A stretch of DNA of 55,747 nt, taken from the NCBI GenBank assembly GCA_963803155.1, contig CAWDMN010000077.1, forward strand, positions 1 to 55,747. The letters are read 5' to 3'. A model generated the notes under the pieces. It had not been told where the DNA came from. It made no database searches and saw nothing but the letters and a program-made list of their open reading frames with translations. The translations under genes and the position numbers were made by a program. This stretch comes from CAWDMN01 sp963803155. GTDB taxonomy: Bacteria > Acidobacteriota > Terriglobia > Versatilivoradales > Versatilivoraceae. Positions 18,239-25,432 of the stretch are shown here, piece after piece. Positions within the stretch are counted from its first letter, which is position 1; each line of letters starts with the position of its first letter.

Positions 18239-18570
18239 AATGGGATCAGACCTGGATGTCGCTAACTTAAGGATCCCATCGCGATAAATCCGTTCAAATT
18301 TTGTCCCGGCAGGAACATTGGAGAATAGCCAGGGCTGGCGCGGTTTTTGCGCCACCCCTGGCCACTGATTCAGAAGAATCATCCGCCCCGGCAGAGGCTG
18401 TGGAGGAATCAGCTCAAACAATTCACTCCCGCGCCCTTTCAGGGGCCAACTCTTTTCTCCTACTTTTCAGGGACGGCGAGATTCGTTCTCTTGTCCGTGG
18501 CTATTCTCCGTTGTCCCTCCGCGACTTTTTAATCCTTAAGTAAGCGCCAATCAGGTCCGACCCCATTTTC
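18239..18570. repeat. pair of inverted REP-like motifs
   Basis: The plus strand at 18239-18275 reads AATGGGATCAGACCTGGATG then TCGCTAACTTAAGGAT. The minus strand at 18534-18570 reads AATGGGGTCGGACCTGATTG then GCGCTTACTTAAGGAT. The two copies face each other about 260 bp apart. GGGGTCAGACCTG-type motifs often surround REP-associated transposases, and a transposase remnant of that family exists at 8179. Confidence 0.6.
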
Positions 18571-18895
18571 GCAGACAATCCTACTCTCCACTCGATGGAG
18601 AACTCCCGTTCCAATATCAATTCCAACAATCCTCTTCCGATTCTCTGGTCCAACTCGTTTCTAACAACGACATCATCCAACATTGGATTGGTATTTTATC
18701 GGACGCCTGTGCCACAACGGGGATCACCTTCCCAGTCGGTAGTCAAAATAATTGAGTGGCTTTATTCTGAAGACTATAATCGACGGCAGCAAATCGCAAG
18801 GGACTCCGGGGGTCAGCGGAATATTTCCTCTCCGAGCCACGAGTCTTTTGGAAGGCAGGAGAGATTCGTTGTTGGTTCACAAAAGCCAAGAATAA

Positions 18896-18993
18896 TTAAC
18901 CACGGCACACACCGAGAAGACACAAATACAAGAAAAGAGCATTGCCCTAAAAAAAATGGCTCTATGTTCTCATTGCTCTGTGGTACATAATGG
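18896..18993. repeat. ORF-less inverted-repeat element (GxxExxY-type ends)
   Basis: The left end TTAACCACGGCACACACCGA continues GAAGACACAAAT. The right end, read on the minus strand, starts TACCACAGAGCAATGAGAAC. Both begin with ACCAC and continue in a CAC/GA-rich series of about 9-bp units, as seen at the ends of the GxxExxY elements in this window. Less than 40 bp separate the arms. Confidence 0.45.
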
Positions 18994-19226
18994 CCTTTGA
19001 CAAGCTGAAAGCCATCGATGAAATCCGCCAGCAGGCTTGCTTCACCTGGCCAGCCCATAAGGCGCGCTGGCATTTGAACACGGGCGTTATGGGGATAATA
19101 AGAAATTAAGCGCGTTATCCTGGCAAATACCTGGATGACAGGATGATTGTTGAAAAAATCGTAAGGGGGCGCAGCCAAGTTGCACTCTCACTGGTCTTCG
19201 CCGCCCTTCTCTCCGCTTCGCACGAT

Positions 19227-19601
19227 ATGACACTGAGCTCGGTTCGGCTGCAAACTCGTCGTAGGTTGATTGCCATGGCCATTTTATTGGCGGGCTTTGG
19301 CAGTGCGCTCGTAATTTTTATCACCGCTTCACCCGCCCCCACCAATCCCTTGGGTTTTGATCCCGAAGAATCCAAGCAGTATCTCCGCGAGTTGGAACTT
19401 TACGGCGGCAAAGCCAATGTGCTCATGAGTGAATTTCGGCAATGGTTCGAAAGCCTCTGGCACGGCAGGCGACTCGCATTCACTGTGGCCTTTTTGACTT
19501 CGATCACTCTACTCTTCTTCTGGATCGCAACTACACCTCTGCCGCCACAGGTCGATCCCTCTCACCAGCGTGACCGTATGCCAGACGAAACGGAGCCGTG
19601 A
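19227..19601 (+). CDS. small two-helix membrane protein of unknown function
   Basis: A 124-residue protein starting MTLSSVRLQTRRRLIAMAI. Two membrane segments are clear: residues about 12-33 (LIAMAILLAGFGSALVIFIT) and about 82-101 (AFTVAFLTSITLLFFWIAT). A hydrophilic loop of about 50 residues between them contains DPEESKQYLRELELYGGKAN and EFRQWFESLWHGRR. An upstream in-frame ATG at 19143 would add 28 residues without a ribosome site; I prefer 19227. I do not know the family name. The Trp/Arg-rich loop next to the second helix suggests a membrane-surface role. Confidence 0.65.
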   Translation: MTLSSVRLQTRRRLIAMAILLAGFGSALVIFITASPAPTNPLGFDPEESKQYLRELELYGGKANVLMSEFRQWFESLWHGRRLAFTVAFLTSITLLFFWIATTPLPPQVDPSHQRDRMPDETEP

Positions 19602-19744
19602 CAAATCTGTAGCCACGCTGCACTGAAGAGCATGGATAGAGGCGCCACTTGGACGACTTTCGCTCGGTTCGGAATTCAACAATCCGCACTACCGGACTTG
19701 CAAACGACACGCGCCGATACATGGCCCCGCTGGGGGACATAAGT

Positions 19745-19824
19745 AATAGAGGAAACAACCATGTATTGATACACAAATTGAAGGAAAAGTTAATTCCGCC
19801 AACGGGTGCAAATCATGGCATTAG
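19745..19824 (+). pseudogene. duplicated, decayed 5' end of an SDR gene
   Basis: This segment matches 21276-21353 almost base for base in blocks: TTGATACACAAATTGAAGG and GGGTGCAAATCATGGCATT. It includes the start region (ATG at 19761) and ribosome site of the short-chain dehydrogenase fragment. An extra T after the ATG puts a stop at codon 3, so it is not translated. Weaker similarity extends about 35 bp upstream in both copies (MAPLGDISNRGNN versus YGQLGGKCNKGND). Confidence 0.75.
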
Positions 19825-19881
19825 CACTGCTCCTGATGCGCCGCGTTGGGCATTATAGAGCAATCACGAGGAGAGTCCATC

Positions 19882-20394
19882 ATGAACGCCGAAGAGTTTC
19901 GGTCTATCCAGGCTCCTCTGAAGGAGCGATACCGCGAGGCGCCCGAGGCGGCGTTCATCACGCTGCGGGCACAAGGCCGTCTCGGTGAAGGTGTCAGCTG
20001 CAAGATCGAGACGGGCAAAGCACTTGTTGTTGCGGGATTGCATCCCGCCACCGGAGGAAGCGGGCAAAGCGCCTGCTCAGGCGACATGCTTCTGGAAGCT
20101 CTGGTCGCCTGTGCCGGAGTGACTTTGAACGCGGTTGCTACGACACTTGGCATTGAGTTGCGAGAAGCCTCTCTTCAAGCGGAGGGTGATCTCGACATCC
20201 GTGGAACTCTAGGCCTGTCTATGGACGTTCCCGTCGGCTTTCAGAGCATCCGGCTGTTGTTCACGCTCGATGCTGATGCTTCGGAGGAGCAGCTTGCCAC
20301 ACTCTTGCGCTTGACCGAGAAGTACTGTGTTGTGTACCAATCGCTAGCCCACCCGCCTGTTTTGGCGGTTACTCGCAAGACCGCCACTGCCTGA
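19882..20394 (+). CDS. OsmC-family peroxidase-like protein
   Basis: A 170-residue cytoplasmic protein of the OsmC/Ohr superfamily, thiol-dependent peroxidases acting on organic hydroperoxides. The two characteristic cysteines are present: one in LLEALVACAGVTLN and one in TEKYCVVYQSL. ATG 19882 is chosen over 19846 because GAGGAGAGTCC stands 6 bp before it and because 19846 coincides with the cassette boundary. The gene fills an integron-type cassette with an attC directly downstream, which implies horizontal acquisition. The next gene, a methyltransferase, begins 31 bp beyond the attC. Confidence 0.9.
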   Translation: MNAEEFRSIQAPLKERYREAPEAAFITLRAQGRLGEGVSCKIETGKALVVAGLHPATGGSGQSACSGDMLLEALVACAGVTLNAVATTLGIELREASLQAEGDLDIRGTLGLSMDVPVGFQSIRLLFTLDADASEEQLATLLRLTEKYCVVYQSLAHPPVLAVTRKTATA

Positions 20395-20411
20395 GCGCAT
20401 TTAAGCGTGCC

Positions 20412-20480
20412 GCCCAACCCCTCCTACGAGCGGAAAGCCACCGGCAAACCGGCGGCTGCCGCTCCGGTCAAAGGTTGGGC
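20412..20480 (+). repeat. attC site (59-base element), 69 bp
   Basis: The left core is GCCCAAC (20412-20418) and the right core is GTTGGGC (20474-20480), exact complements that fit RYYYAAC / GTTRRRY. Inside, GAGCGG pairs with CCGCTC, and AGCC-A-CCGG pairs with CCGG-C-GGCT with single unpaired bases, around a CAAA loop. Length and folded shape fit an attC recombination site. It starts 18 bp after the OsmC stop. Confidence 0.75.
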
Positions 20481-20510
20481 CGATGCGCCCCATTTGATGG
20501 AGTTGCACCC

Positions 20511-21299
20511 ATGACTGACCCGACACTGCTCTTTTCAAGCCGAGTTGCTAACTATATCAAATATCGCCCCCGCTATCCGCAGGCGGTAATCGCGACTCTC
20601 CGGGAAGAATGCCAGCTCACTTCAGCTTCGTTGATCGCCGATATTGGTTCTGGCACTGGCCTGCTGGCCGAGCTATTCCTGCCCAACGGCAATCAGCTGT
20701 TTGCAGTTGAGCCAAATTGCGAGATGCGAGAGGCCGGTGAGCGCATCTTGCGGAATTATCCCTGCTTTCATAGTGTCTCCGGCAGAGCAGAAGACACAAC
20801 CTTGGCCGATCGGAGTGTTGATTTTATTGTGGCGGGTCAAGCCTTTCACTGGTTCGATCGTCAAAAGACTCGCCGTGAATTCTTACGTATTCTCAAGCCA
20901 ACCGGATGGGTGATGCTGCTCTGGAATAAACGTGAAACTCAAGCGACACCTTTCCTGTCAGCATATGAACAGCTCATTGAACGATATGCGATAGATTATG
21001 CCAACGTTCACAAACAAGTTGACGAGGCCGCTGTAGCGGATTTCTTCGGAACATGCGGATTTAAGTCGAAAACATTTAGCCATTGGCAAGACCTTGATTA
21101 TGCTGGTGTGCAAGGGAGGCTGCTGTCGTCGTCTTATACACCTGAGGCGGGCCATCCGAACTACGAACCAATGCTCGGCGAACTCGCGAGGATTTTTCGG
21201 GCTTACGAAGCAAACGGCTCGGTGCGCTTTAAATACACCACCAAGATGTACTATGGGCAGTTGGGGGGAAAATGCAATAAGGGGAACGACAATGATTGA
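20511..21299 (+). CDS. class I SAM-dependent methyltransferase
   Basis: A 262-residue methyltransferase. Motif I is IADIGSGTGLLAELFLPNG, the motif II acidic residue is in LFAVEPNCEM, and VDFIVAGQAFHWFD with LKPTGWVMLLWNKRE are typical of the family's later motifs. Substrate unknown; this subgroup is often annotated as a generic class I methyltransferase. Start ATG 20511 follows the attC by about 30 bp, so the gene may itself be a cassette. The expected end (TTKMYYGQL) is followed by an 11-residue tail, GGKCNKGNDND, encoded by DNA that also exists upstream of the duplicated SDR start at 19745; the 3' end may therefore be a junction. The stop overlaps the next ATG (21292). Confidence 0.85.
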   Translation: MTDPTLLFSSRVANYIKYRPRYPQAVIATLREECQLTSASLIADIGSGTGLLAELFLPNGNQLFAVEPNCEMREAGERILRNYPCFHSVSGRAEDTTLADRSVDFIVAGQAFHWFDRQKTRREFLRILKPTGWVMLLWNKRETQATPFLSAYEQLIERYAIDYANVHKQVDEAAVADFFGTCGFKSKTFSHWQDLDYAGVQGRLLSSSYTPEAGHPNYEPMLGELARIFRAYEANGSVRFKYTTKMYYGQLGGKCNKGNDND

Positions 21300-21495
21300 T
21301 ACACAAATTGAAGGGAAAGTAGTTCTTATATCGGGTGCAAATCATGGCATTGACGCCACGACCGCCAAAGCTTTCGCGGCACAGGGGGCTAAAGTCTTTA
21401 TTACCCTTTTCCGTGAACCCCGTGAGTACTCAACATCGGACTTGGAAAAGGCGAAGGATAGCGGCATGGGCGGCGACTGGAGGATGCGTCAATAG
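21292..21495 (+). pseudogene. N-terminal fragment of a short-chain dehydrogenase/reductase
   Basis: Sixty-seven codons encode MIDTQIEGKVVLISGANHGI and the first Rossmann beta-alpha-beta unit (TTAKAFAAQGAKVFIT). The glycine motif appears as GANHGID instead of GANxGIG. The frame then ends after DSGMGGDWRMRQ, so the catalytic Ser-Tyr-Lys region is missing; whole family members are near 250 residues. The ATG overlaps the methyltransferase stop (ATGATTGA). A second copy of its first 80 bp lies at 19745-19824. Confidence 0.75.
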
Positions 21496-21576
21496 GTAAC
21501 AGAATTCAAAGTGACCCGCAAAATCAATCCAGCGGATCCGGGGCTCACGCCAGGCCGTCGATCTCTGCCGCCGATA

Positions 21577-21731
21577 AATGAATCCTCGCGCAGAGACGCT
21601 GTGGCGCAGAGGAGTATTTTCTGGCTCAATCCCAGTTTGCGGTGCAGGGAAAGTGAGACACCGACCAGGATGGTTCCTATTTCATTTTCGGTCATTCACC
21701 GCGCCTTTGCGTCTGGGGCGCGAGAATAAAA
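21577..21731 (-). mobile_element. miniature GxxExxY element, copy 1
   Basis: Reading the minus strand, the element starts TTCTCGCGCCCCAGACGCAA, and an ATG follows the end of that arm. A truncated GxxExxY frame follows (MTENEIGTILVGVSLSLHRK, 21695 downward), and the element closes with the inverted copy of the arm (CTCTGCGCCACAGCGTCTCT). The conserved GxxExxY body is missing, so the unit is about 155 bp. It is related to copy 2 at 23415 and, by layout, to the intact element at 33348. Confidence 0.65.
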
Positions 21732-21939
21732 CCAAACATTTTCTGACCACCTGCATGCTAAGAATATAGTTAAATACTAAGGACAGACACTCGCTGGCGG
21801 TGATTTTCATCCATGGTGGATGCTAACGAGTTTCAATCACCATGGCTCGTTCCCAGCAAAAATGATGCTTGACATGCAGGATTCCCAATGCCACATTGCA
21901 AGCCCAGATACCGGCATCCGGAAGCGAAGGAGAACTTCC

Positions 21940-23409
21940 ATGAAGAAGGCATCGGGTTGTTGGCTGGGTGTCGCGTTGATTTTTCAATTGGGTCTTTTCG
22001 CATCGCCTTTATTTGCCGCGGGAGACATACCTCCTGATGAATTCAGCCTCTCCCGGCTGAGCCAATTGGTGGAGGCTAATATCCTTGCCGTGCATGCATA
22101 TCAGGTCGGACTGGCAAAAACAACCGGGAAGGGGGATCCTGCTTGTTATGCGGCTGGAGGATTGGATGAAGCGGCGCTTCGTGAGATAGTGGAGCATCAA
22201 TCATCCCTGCTTGGGACGGAACCCAATATTCTAAAAGCATGGGTGCAGGGGATGCAGTTGCCAACAGATTCCTCCCCCAATGCAGCGAGAGCAGTAACAT
22301 CCAGGCTTCCTTTGTTGCCGTTCAATCCTGCCCACGACTTGGATCCGATTTTGAACTGCGATCTAATTATCCCCGATCATGCTCTCGTCAATGAATTCAC
22401 CCGCTCCTTGAAAAGCAAGGTGCCTGCGCCTGATTTCCAGGTGCGCGCCATCGCCAATCTGTACCAAACCGTCATGGAAGTGGAACGGGACGGGGATTTG
22501 CTACAAAAGCTAATGGATTTGTACATTGTCCTGGGCCTTCCGGTTTATGTGGGGGAGTTGGGATTGTCCGGCAGCGACGAGGATTTCCTGCAGGCTGGCC
22601 GGGAATTGGCGGCGCGCAGCTGCTCTTCACCCTTTGCCACCGATGCCGCGGCTTGGCAGATTGCGGGCCGCAAGATTTGGAATTGGGGAGAGAAAAAGCT
22701 GCACCTCCGCGACGATAAAGTTCTAGCCCGCGAGTTGTTAGCGGAGCCGGAGATCCAGTCTTTAATCCCGCTCATGCGCAACATGCCGCGGCAGAAAGTT
22801 GCGATTATTGGTCACTCGTTTGCCATGGGGATCCACTGGTCCTCTCCCGCCAGTTTTGTCCAGGTGGTCGCCGCCATATTGGAAACACAAAACCCGAGCA
22901 TTCAATTTAGGCAGTTTCAGGCCGGCGGACTCACAGCCGCCAGGGCACTCCATGACTTTCTTCCGGAGCCTGAAGTTTCTGCTTGGGAACGTCGCCGAGT
23001 ACGGGAAGTGGCGTCAATCCCGCGTACTTTTTTTAACGAAACAGTTGCCTGGAAACCAGACCAAGTGCTGCTCGTGGTGGGAGCTCGAGGCGACGAGGAC
23101 CTCGCCGCGGTCAAACAGATGGGAGAAGGCTTTGCCCGGGAGGGAATACGGCCTTTTATATTTGATGATATTGGCGACGCCACCTCCCGGAATCCTGCGA
23201 TGCTGGACCAGTTCAACCAAGCCGCCCTCTCCTCCGGTTTTTCGATCATTGAAGTGAAATCCCTCCTAGCCGCGGATCCAAACTACTCTCAATTCCGCTG
23301 CCTAGACGGCATTCACATGAAAGAACCATATCATCGGCTGATGGCCAAAGAGTGGTTGAAATTCCTGATCGGGGCTCGAGGGCTCCGTCCGGGGGAGGCC
23401 TCGAGGTGA
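21940..23409 (+). CDS. exported SGNH-hydrolase-like protein
   Basis: A 489-residue exported protein; residues 1-26 form a signal peptide (MKKASGCWLGVALIFQLG ending at LFAAG). ATG 21940 is preferred to 21820 because AAGGAGAAC stands 6 bp before it. The first 300 residues are helical and unrecognised. The C-terminal part resembles an SGNH/GDSL hydrolase: block I is KVAIIGHSFAMGIHW with a Ser in GHS, a GAR-containing strand QVLLVVGARGDED sits where block III lies, and CLDGIHMKEPYHRLMAKEW supplies the Asp-x2-His pair. Likely role: removal of acyl groups from polysaccharide. Family and substrate are inferred from these motifs only. Confidence 0.6.
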   Translation: MKKASGCWLGVALIFQLGLFASPLFAAGDIPPDEFSLSRLSQLVEANILAVHAYQVGLAKTTGKGDPACYAAGGLDEAALREIVEHQSSLLGTEPNILKAWVQGMQLPTDSSPNAARAVTSRLPLLPFNPAHDLDPILNCDLIIPDHALVNEFTRSLKSKVPAPDFQVRAIANLYQTVMEVERDGDLLQKLMDLYIVLGLPVYVGELGLSGSDEDFLQAGRELAARSCSSPFATDAAAWQIAGRKIWNWGEKKLHLRDDKVLARELLAEPEIQSLIPLMRNMPRQKVAIIGHSFAMGIHWSSPASFVQVVAAILETQNPSIQFRQFQAGGLTAARALHDFLPEPEVSAWERRRVREVASIPRTFFNETVAWKPDQVLLVVGARGDEDLAAVKQMGEGFAREGIRPFIFDDIGDATSRNPAMLDQFNQAALSSGFSIIEVKSLLAADPNYSQFRCLDGIHMKEPYHRLMAKEWLKFLIGARGLRPGEASR

Positions 23410-23414
23410 GTTAG

Positions 23415-23576
23415 AAAATGAATCCTCGCGCCCCAGACGCGGAGGCGCGGTGAATGGCCGAAAACAAAATAGGAACCATCATTGTGGGCGTCTCGATTGT
23501 CCTGCGCACCGAGCAGGGACCGGGCCAGAAGAATAGCTCTCTGCGCCGCCGCGTCTAGGGCGCGAGAATAAAACTA
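23415..23576 (+). mobile_element. miniature GxxExxY element, copy 2
   Basis: The left arm AATCCTCGCGCCCCAGACGC leads into an ATG. The right arm is its inverted partner (CGCCGCCGCGTCTAGGGCGC, then GAGAATAAAAC). Between them is only a short frame, 23454-23558. The outer arms of copies 1 and 2 are nearly the same sequence, so the two units belong to one repeat family. Confidence 0.65.
23454..23558 (+). pseudogene. internally deleted GxxExxY gene
   Basis: Thirty-four codons read MAENKIGTIIVGVSIVLRTE then QGPGQKNSSLRRRV and a stop that lies in the right inverted repeat. MxENxIGTIIV at the start is the usual opening of GxxExxY proteins. The conserved Gly-x2-Glu-x2-Tyr motif and the PD-(D/E)XK-like core that follow in intact members (about 130 residues) are absent. 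Confidence 0.6.
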
Positions 23577-23669
23577 AGCATCTTCTAGCCAAGCTGCCGG
23601 GGACGGTGCCACAATGACTTCTTGCTTTTCGTTCGATGCAGACTCTAAGCACAAGGAAAGACTTCAACT

Positions 23670-24854
23670 ATGCAACGAAGAGACTTTTGTTCTTCCATGA
23701 CTGGGTTGGCTGCTCTGGCTGTAACCCCTTCGGGTGGGATCCCCTCCGCGACGGAGACTCGGGAGGTGGAGGTGTCGCAAGTGCGTCCCGCGGCAAAGGG
23801 GCAAGCGATCACCCGCGAGATTCCCCGTGCGTGGCGGCGATCTGGATTAATCATCCAACGGAGCCTGGGCGGCCCCGGTTCCAGCGTAGTGGGCGATCCT
23901 TGCGTTGTGCGCGACGATGACATCGACGGTTGGCGGATGTTCCTCTTCTTCGATCCGCCGGGTTGTGGACACGCCATTTGCCCCCAGGGATTGGACCCTG
24001 GCCCGGGGCACTGGAAACTGGAGGGGCCATTGGTGTTTGCCAATCCGCAAGATTTGACTGGCGGCTCCACACACAAGCCTTACGTGGTCATGGATGCGCA
24101 TCGTCCAAACCATGCCGCCAAAATCGAGGGCCGGTACCGGCTGTTGACCGTCAGTTGGCGGGCCGGGCACAAAGTGGTTCAGCAATCCACGGCTGAAAAG
24201 CTGGCGGGCCCTTGGACGGTGCAGCCGGAGCCATTGATCATGCACGGCACGGCCGACGATTTTGACGCCAAGCATGTCGATGCAGTGACCGGCTTCCTCT
24301 TCCCCGAACGCGGCGAAATCTTATACTTTTACATGGGCTATCCGGAAAGGGCGCAGGCGCGCCGCCTCAGTCCCTTGGGCAACGCACAGGCCGTGGCCGT
24401 GCAGCGGGTCGGCGATGCCACAATTCACAAGCTAGGCGAAATCCTGCCGCCTTGCCAAACGCCGGGACATTGGGCCTCCGGTTGGGTGGGCGGGCTGCAG
24501 ATTCTGCCCAGCCAGACCCACCGCTGGATCGCCATCATTAACGCTTCCCCCACCGCTCCTCGGCATGACGCCACCGAGGTGTTCCGCGAGGAGCCCCCGC
24601 CCAGCCTGGGCGGCTTCGCCTATTGCGATGAAGAATGGCCGGTGCGCGGCTGGCAGTGGTCGCCGCAACCTATCGAGTGGATCCAGGATATTCCGCCCCA
24701 AGCCGTGGCCCTGGGCGAAGGCACGAACCTGTGGCGGCAGCATATCCTGGCCCTTCCGGATGGGCGATTGTTCCTCTATTACAACAGCGGCTTTTACGGC
24801 CGGGAGCAACTCTACGCCAAGATCTCCGGAGGGGGAAACGCAAAAGACAGGTGA
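23670..24854 (+). CDS. Tat-exported five-bladed beta-propeller protein, GH43/GH117-like
   Basis: A 394-residue protein whose N-terminus MQRRDFCSSMTGLAAL is a twin-arginine signal. The rest is strand-rich, with repeated blade motifs: SSVVGDPCVVRDDDIDGWRM, KPYVVMDAHRPN, DAKHVDAVTGFLFPERGEI, WVGGLQILPSQTHRW and ILALPDGRLFLYYNSGF. Asp residues in GDPCVVRDDD and FDAKHVDA sit where propeller glycosidases of clan GH-F and relatives keep catalytic acids. I cannot name the family with certainty. AAGGAAAG lies about 10 bp before the ATG. It follows the SGNH-like gene on the same strand, with a miniature element between them. Confidence 0.55.
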   Translation: MQRRDFCSSMTGLAALAVTPSGGIPSATETREVEVSQVRPAAKGQAITREIPRAWRRSGLIIQRSLGGPGSSVVGDPCVVRDDDIDGWRMFLFFDPPGCGHAICPQGLDPGPGHWKLEGPLVFANPQDLTGGSTHKPYVVMDAHRPNHAAKIEGRYRLLTVSWRAGHKVVQQSTAEKLAGPWTVQPEPLIMHGTADDFDAKHVDAVTGFLFPERGEILYFYMGYPERAQARRLSPLGNAQAVAVQRVGDATIHKLGEILPPCQTPGHWASGWVGGLQILPSQTHRWIAIINASPTAPRHDATEVFREEPPPSLGGFAYCDEEWPVRGWQWSPQPIEWIQDIPPQAVALGEGTNLWRQHILALPDGRLFLYYNSGFYGREQLYAKISGGGNAKDR

Positions 24855-24986
24855 TCGGCGCGATTTGAAGAAAGCGAACGACGCGCTATCAGCACCAGAG
24901 GCTATAACTATCGGCACTATCAGGGAGTGTAATTCAAAGTGCGAGAAAATGGACCAGTTGGCGCTGATCGGCTGAACTGAGCAATA

Positions 24987-25018
24987 GCCGGGAGGGCGAG
25001 GCTCCCGCCGAGCCGCGC
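24987..25018. repeat. repeat A, copy 1
   Basis: The core CCGGGAGGGCGAGGCTCCCG is a hairpin (CGGGAG / CTCCCG) followed by CCGAGCCGCG. Related copies are at 29898-29930 and 50211-50231. Confidence 0.7.
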
Positions 25019-25197
25019 CTGTCCTGCCCGCCCGATGGCTCGCCATGTGGAGTCCGCTTTGGCGGAGGCCTCGCCTTCCCGGCCCGCGATCTTCCGCCTT
25101 GGCCGTGGCTCTAACGGCCGGCGCCATGCCAACGGATCGGAAAAGGGGAGGCAAGTTAGCGAAGTAGAGTCAGCATTCGCATCGATAAACAAATAGG

Positions 25198-25218
25198 CAG
25201 GCGCCGCACTGGCGCCTG
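25198..25218. terminator. perfect 8-bp stem hairpin between convergent genes
   Basis: CAGGCGCC pairs with GGCGCCTG around a GCACT loop. It lies between the 3' ends of a plus-strand and a minus-strand gene. There is no T-run, so intrinsic termination is uncertain; it could stabilise mRNA ends. Confidence 0.4.
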
Positions 25219-25432
25219 GATCACCGGCCGATGCGCTTCTCGTAGACGATGGGGGCTGGAATCATGATTCCATTTTCTCCCTAATGGACGAACCATCCCT
25301 TTTTATACCAACGATGAAAATCCGCTACAGGCTTGGAATTGGGCCGTTGGGTGGCAATCCACCGGACAGGACAACTTTGGCGGCATCCTGTCCGAGGATA
25401 TTGCCAGTGACATTTTTTACCGTGGCTTGTCT

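Larger units (their letters stand above)
18179..19226. other. about 1-kb stretch of repeat remnants
   Basis: Open frames on both strands here run through the inverted elements at 18239-18275, 18534-18570 and 18896-18993 and so are unlikely to be genes. Nothing else could be identified. Confidence 0.45.
19845..20480 (+). mobile_element. integron-type gene cassette carrying the OsmC gene
   Basis: The segment is bounded by GTTGGGC at both ends (19845-19851 and 20474-20480), matching the attC core GTTRRRY. The right-hand copy belongs to a full attC site. Cassette length is about 629 bp, it carries one gene in the usual orientation, and the start codon lies 36 bp from the left boundary, as is normal for cassettes. 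No integrase gene is in the window, so this would be an orphan cassette or a cluster lacking an integrase. Confidence 0.65.
24855..25432. other. 578-bp gap between convergent genes with repeats
   Basis: It holds GTGTAATTCAAAGTGCG (24927-24943, one end of an IS-like repeat also seen at 50151), repeat A copy 1 (24987-25018) and a strong hairpin (25198-25218). From about 25230 to 25440 the plus strand reads as code in two frames (NGRTIPFYTNDENP, NWAVGWQSTGQDNFGGI), possibly a gene remnant; no family was recognised. Confidence 0.45.

Noticed and set aside
18595..18990. 131-codon frame in the repeat-rich stretch
   Set aside because: It runs through an inverted-repeat element, has no ribosome site, and its composition (Asn/Ser/Arg) is not protein-like.
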